Shown here: positions 63,074 to 64,000 of the stretch, piece after piece
Position numbering within the stretch: position 1 is the first letter of the stretch
Layout of the letters: every line of letters starts with the position of its first letter
Assembly (NCBI RefSeq): GCF_001020565.1
Contig: NZ_LDAS01000001.1
Span: 2,442,520 to 2,506,519 of the forward strand
DNA length: 64,000 nt
Origin: Maribacter thermophilus
GTDB taxonomy: Bacteria > Bacteroidota > Bacteroidia > Flavobacteriales > Flavobacteriaceae
Reading direction: 5' to 3'
Program-made: the position numbers and the translations under genes
The notes under the pieces: generated by a model
The model's database searches: none
Seen by the model: the letters and a program-made list of their open reading frames with translations, nothing else
Told to the model about the DNA's origin: nothing

Positions 63074-64000
63074 ATGGGATTAAAATTTAGACGAAGACAA
63101 AAAATATTTCCTGGGTTCTATGTGAACTTTAGCGCCAAAGGAATAAGCACAACAATGGGAATTAAAGGGTTTAACGTTAACATAAATAAAGATGGCGCAT
63201 ATTTAAACACAGGAATACCTGGAACAGGAATTTATGACAGAAAAAAAATATCCGATTGGAACTCAAACAAATCAACTCCTGAAAAATCCTTTAATGAATC
63301 CTTCAAAAATGAAAATTATTTTCTACCCGAAAACTTAAGAGGTGAAATTAAAAGCAAAAATGCTTCAGAAGTTACTACGCAAGGTTTAGTAGAGTTAAAA
63401 GAAACATTGGTTGCTGCAAACAAAGAAATGGCTGCAATTAAAAAAGAAATTTCACAACTTGAAAAAAAAGTTCAAAATTCAAATATTTTAAGAATATTCT
63501 CAAAAGTATTTTTAATTGGGTTTTTAATAAAATGGTTCGACAACGACTATTCAGAGAAAAAGGAATACCTAGCTAATTTAAAAAAGCAAGTTGCAGAATG
63601 CCATATCGATATAGAAATTCACATGGATAGAGTTCTCGACGAAAAGTATCTAAAACTAAAACTTGCATTTGATAATTTATTAAAGTCATCAATCATTTGG
63701 GATATGACTAGCGCGGTCCCAAACGAGGACAATAGGTCTTCAGCCAATAGAAGTATAGAACGTAAGCCAACAAAAATTAGCTACCAGAAAATACCTTTTC
63801 TAAATTCTGTTTACGAGGCAATGTGTTTTCAAAATCAAAATGGAAGTAATATTTATATTTATCCCGGTTTTGCCGCACTATTTGACAACAAGGATAATTT
63901 TGGACTCATTGAACTTGATGAATTGGATATAACTTATGGCCCAATGAACTTTCTAGAAACTGAGAAAATACCAAATGACAGTAAAATCGTTGGAGAAACT
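63074..64000 (+). CDS. DUF4236 domain-containing protein, partial
   Basis: 309 codons seen; the gene runs off the right edge. The N-terminus MGLKFRRRQKIFPGFYVNFS, then GISTTMGIKG and GIPGTGIYDRKK, is the DUF4236 domain (about 1-55). A coiled coil follows (about 105-150), then a hydrophobic helix near FLIGFLIKWF. I start at 63074; the ATG at 63062 lies within a hairpin. The coding sequence is AT-rich in contrast to the block on its left, which fits different histories. Function unknown. Confidence 0.8.
   Translation, partial: MGLKFRRRQKIFPGFYVNFSAKGISTTMGIKGFNVNINKDGAYLNTGIPGTGIYDRKKISDWNSNKSTPEKSFNESFKNENYFLPENLRGEIKSKNASEVTTQGLVELKETLVAANKEMAAIKKEISQLEKKVQNSNILRIFSKVFLIGFLIKWFDNDYSEKKEYLANLKKQVAECHIDIEIHMDRVLDEKYLKLKLAFDNLLKSSIIWDMTSAVPNEDNRSSANRSIERKPTKISYQKIPFLNSVYEAMCFQNQNGSNIYIYPGFAALFDNKDNFGLIELDELDITYGPMNFLETEKIPNDSKIVGET

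Overview
The window reads as chromosome of a marine-type member of the Flavobacteriaceae (Bacteroidota). Supporting signs are promoters of the Bacteroidota form TAnnTTTG, a fused CcoNO subunit in a complete cbb3 oxidase cluster, a DnaE with an N-terminal proofreading exonuclease, bS16 with an Ala/Glu-rich tail, many lipoproteins with acidic residues after the lipobox cysteine, a TonB-dependent receptor with a carboxypeptidase-regulatory-like domain, and almost no Shine-Dalgarno sequences. I cannot name the species. No insertion sequence, prophage, CRISPR array or rRNA gene was seen.

Layout, left part. 1-4.3 kb: a BlaI/M56 (BlaR1-like) repressor-sensor pair running off the left edge, with three copies of a dyad operator at its promoter, and a TonB-dependent receptor. 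4.4-6.5 kb: a DUF456 membrane protein, a nitroreductase and a LysR regulator. 6.6-12.4 kb: a complete histidine-to-glutamate hut operon (hutH-hutI-hutU-hutG) divergent from the LysR gene. 12.7-28.2 kb: a low-oxygen respiration block with two universal stress proteins, an Fnr/Crp regulator, ccoI, ccoS-ccoNO-ccoQ-ccoP-ccoG-ccoH, a TauE/SafE-like protein, an unknown 165-residue protein, a group III truncated haemoglobin, a Tat-exported Gfo/Idh/MocA oxidoreductase and hemN. Four promoters of this block carry an FNR-type box (TGAY-N4-RTCA) at exactly the same distance from a TAnnTTTR element, so the block looks like a local Fnr regulon.

Middle. 28.3-33.0 kb: a sugar-nucleotide-type nucleotidyltransferase, then a metallophosphoesterase - glycosyltransferase - GH1 glycosidase operon. 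33.1-36.4 kb, minus strand: a glutaryl-CoA-dehydrogenase-like enzyme, TrmN6, RimM and bS16, the last with a structured leader. 36.9-44 kb: dnaE with exonuclease fusion, a heptahaem cytochrome c, thioredoxin, a DUF58 protein, tRNA-Asp(GTC) and a dead GIY-YIG nuclease remnant.

Right part. 44.4-48.2 kb: a small lipoprotein, a LytS/LytT-type two-component system and a GAF-AraC regulator. 48.3-54.2 kb: six exported proteins in a row (collagen-like, kelch, SIMPL-like, two unrecognised lipoproteins, and a seven-blade propeller lipoprotein), probably cell-surface proteins. 54.4-62.7 kb, minus strand: a sulfide:quinone-reductase-like flavoprotein with two small membrane proteins, and an RND efflux operon (TolC-type channel, adaptor, pump, PII-like protein, DUF2892 protein). 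This block, and the first 3.3 kb of dnaE, are clearly richer in G+C than their surroundings. The window ends in an AT-rich DUF4236 gene cut by the right edge.

The strongest non-gene observations are the invariant geometry of the Fnr boxes, the triple BlaI operator, the compositional step inside dnaE, and the bS16 leader.
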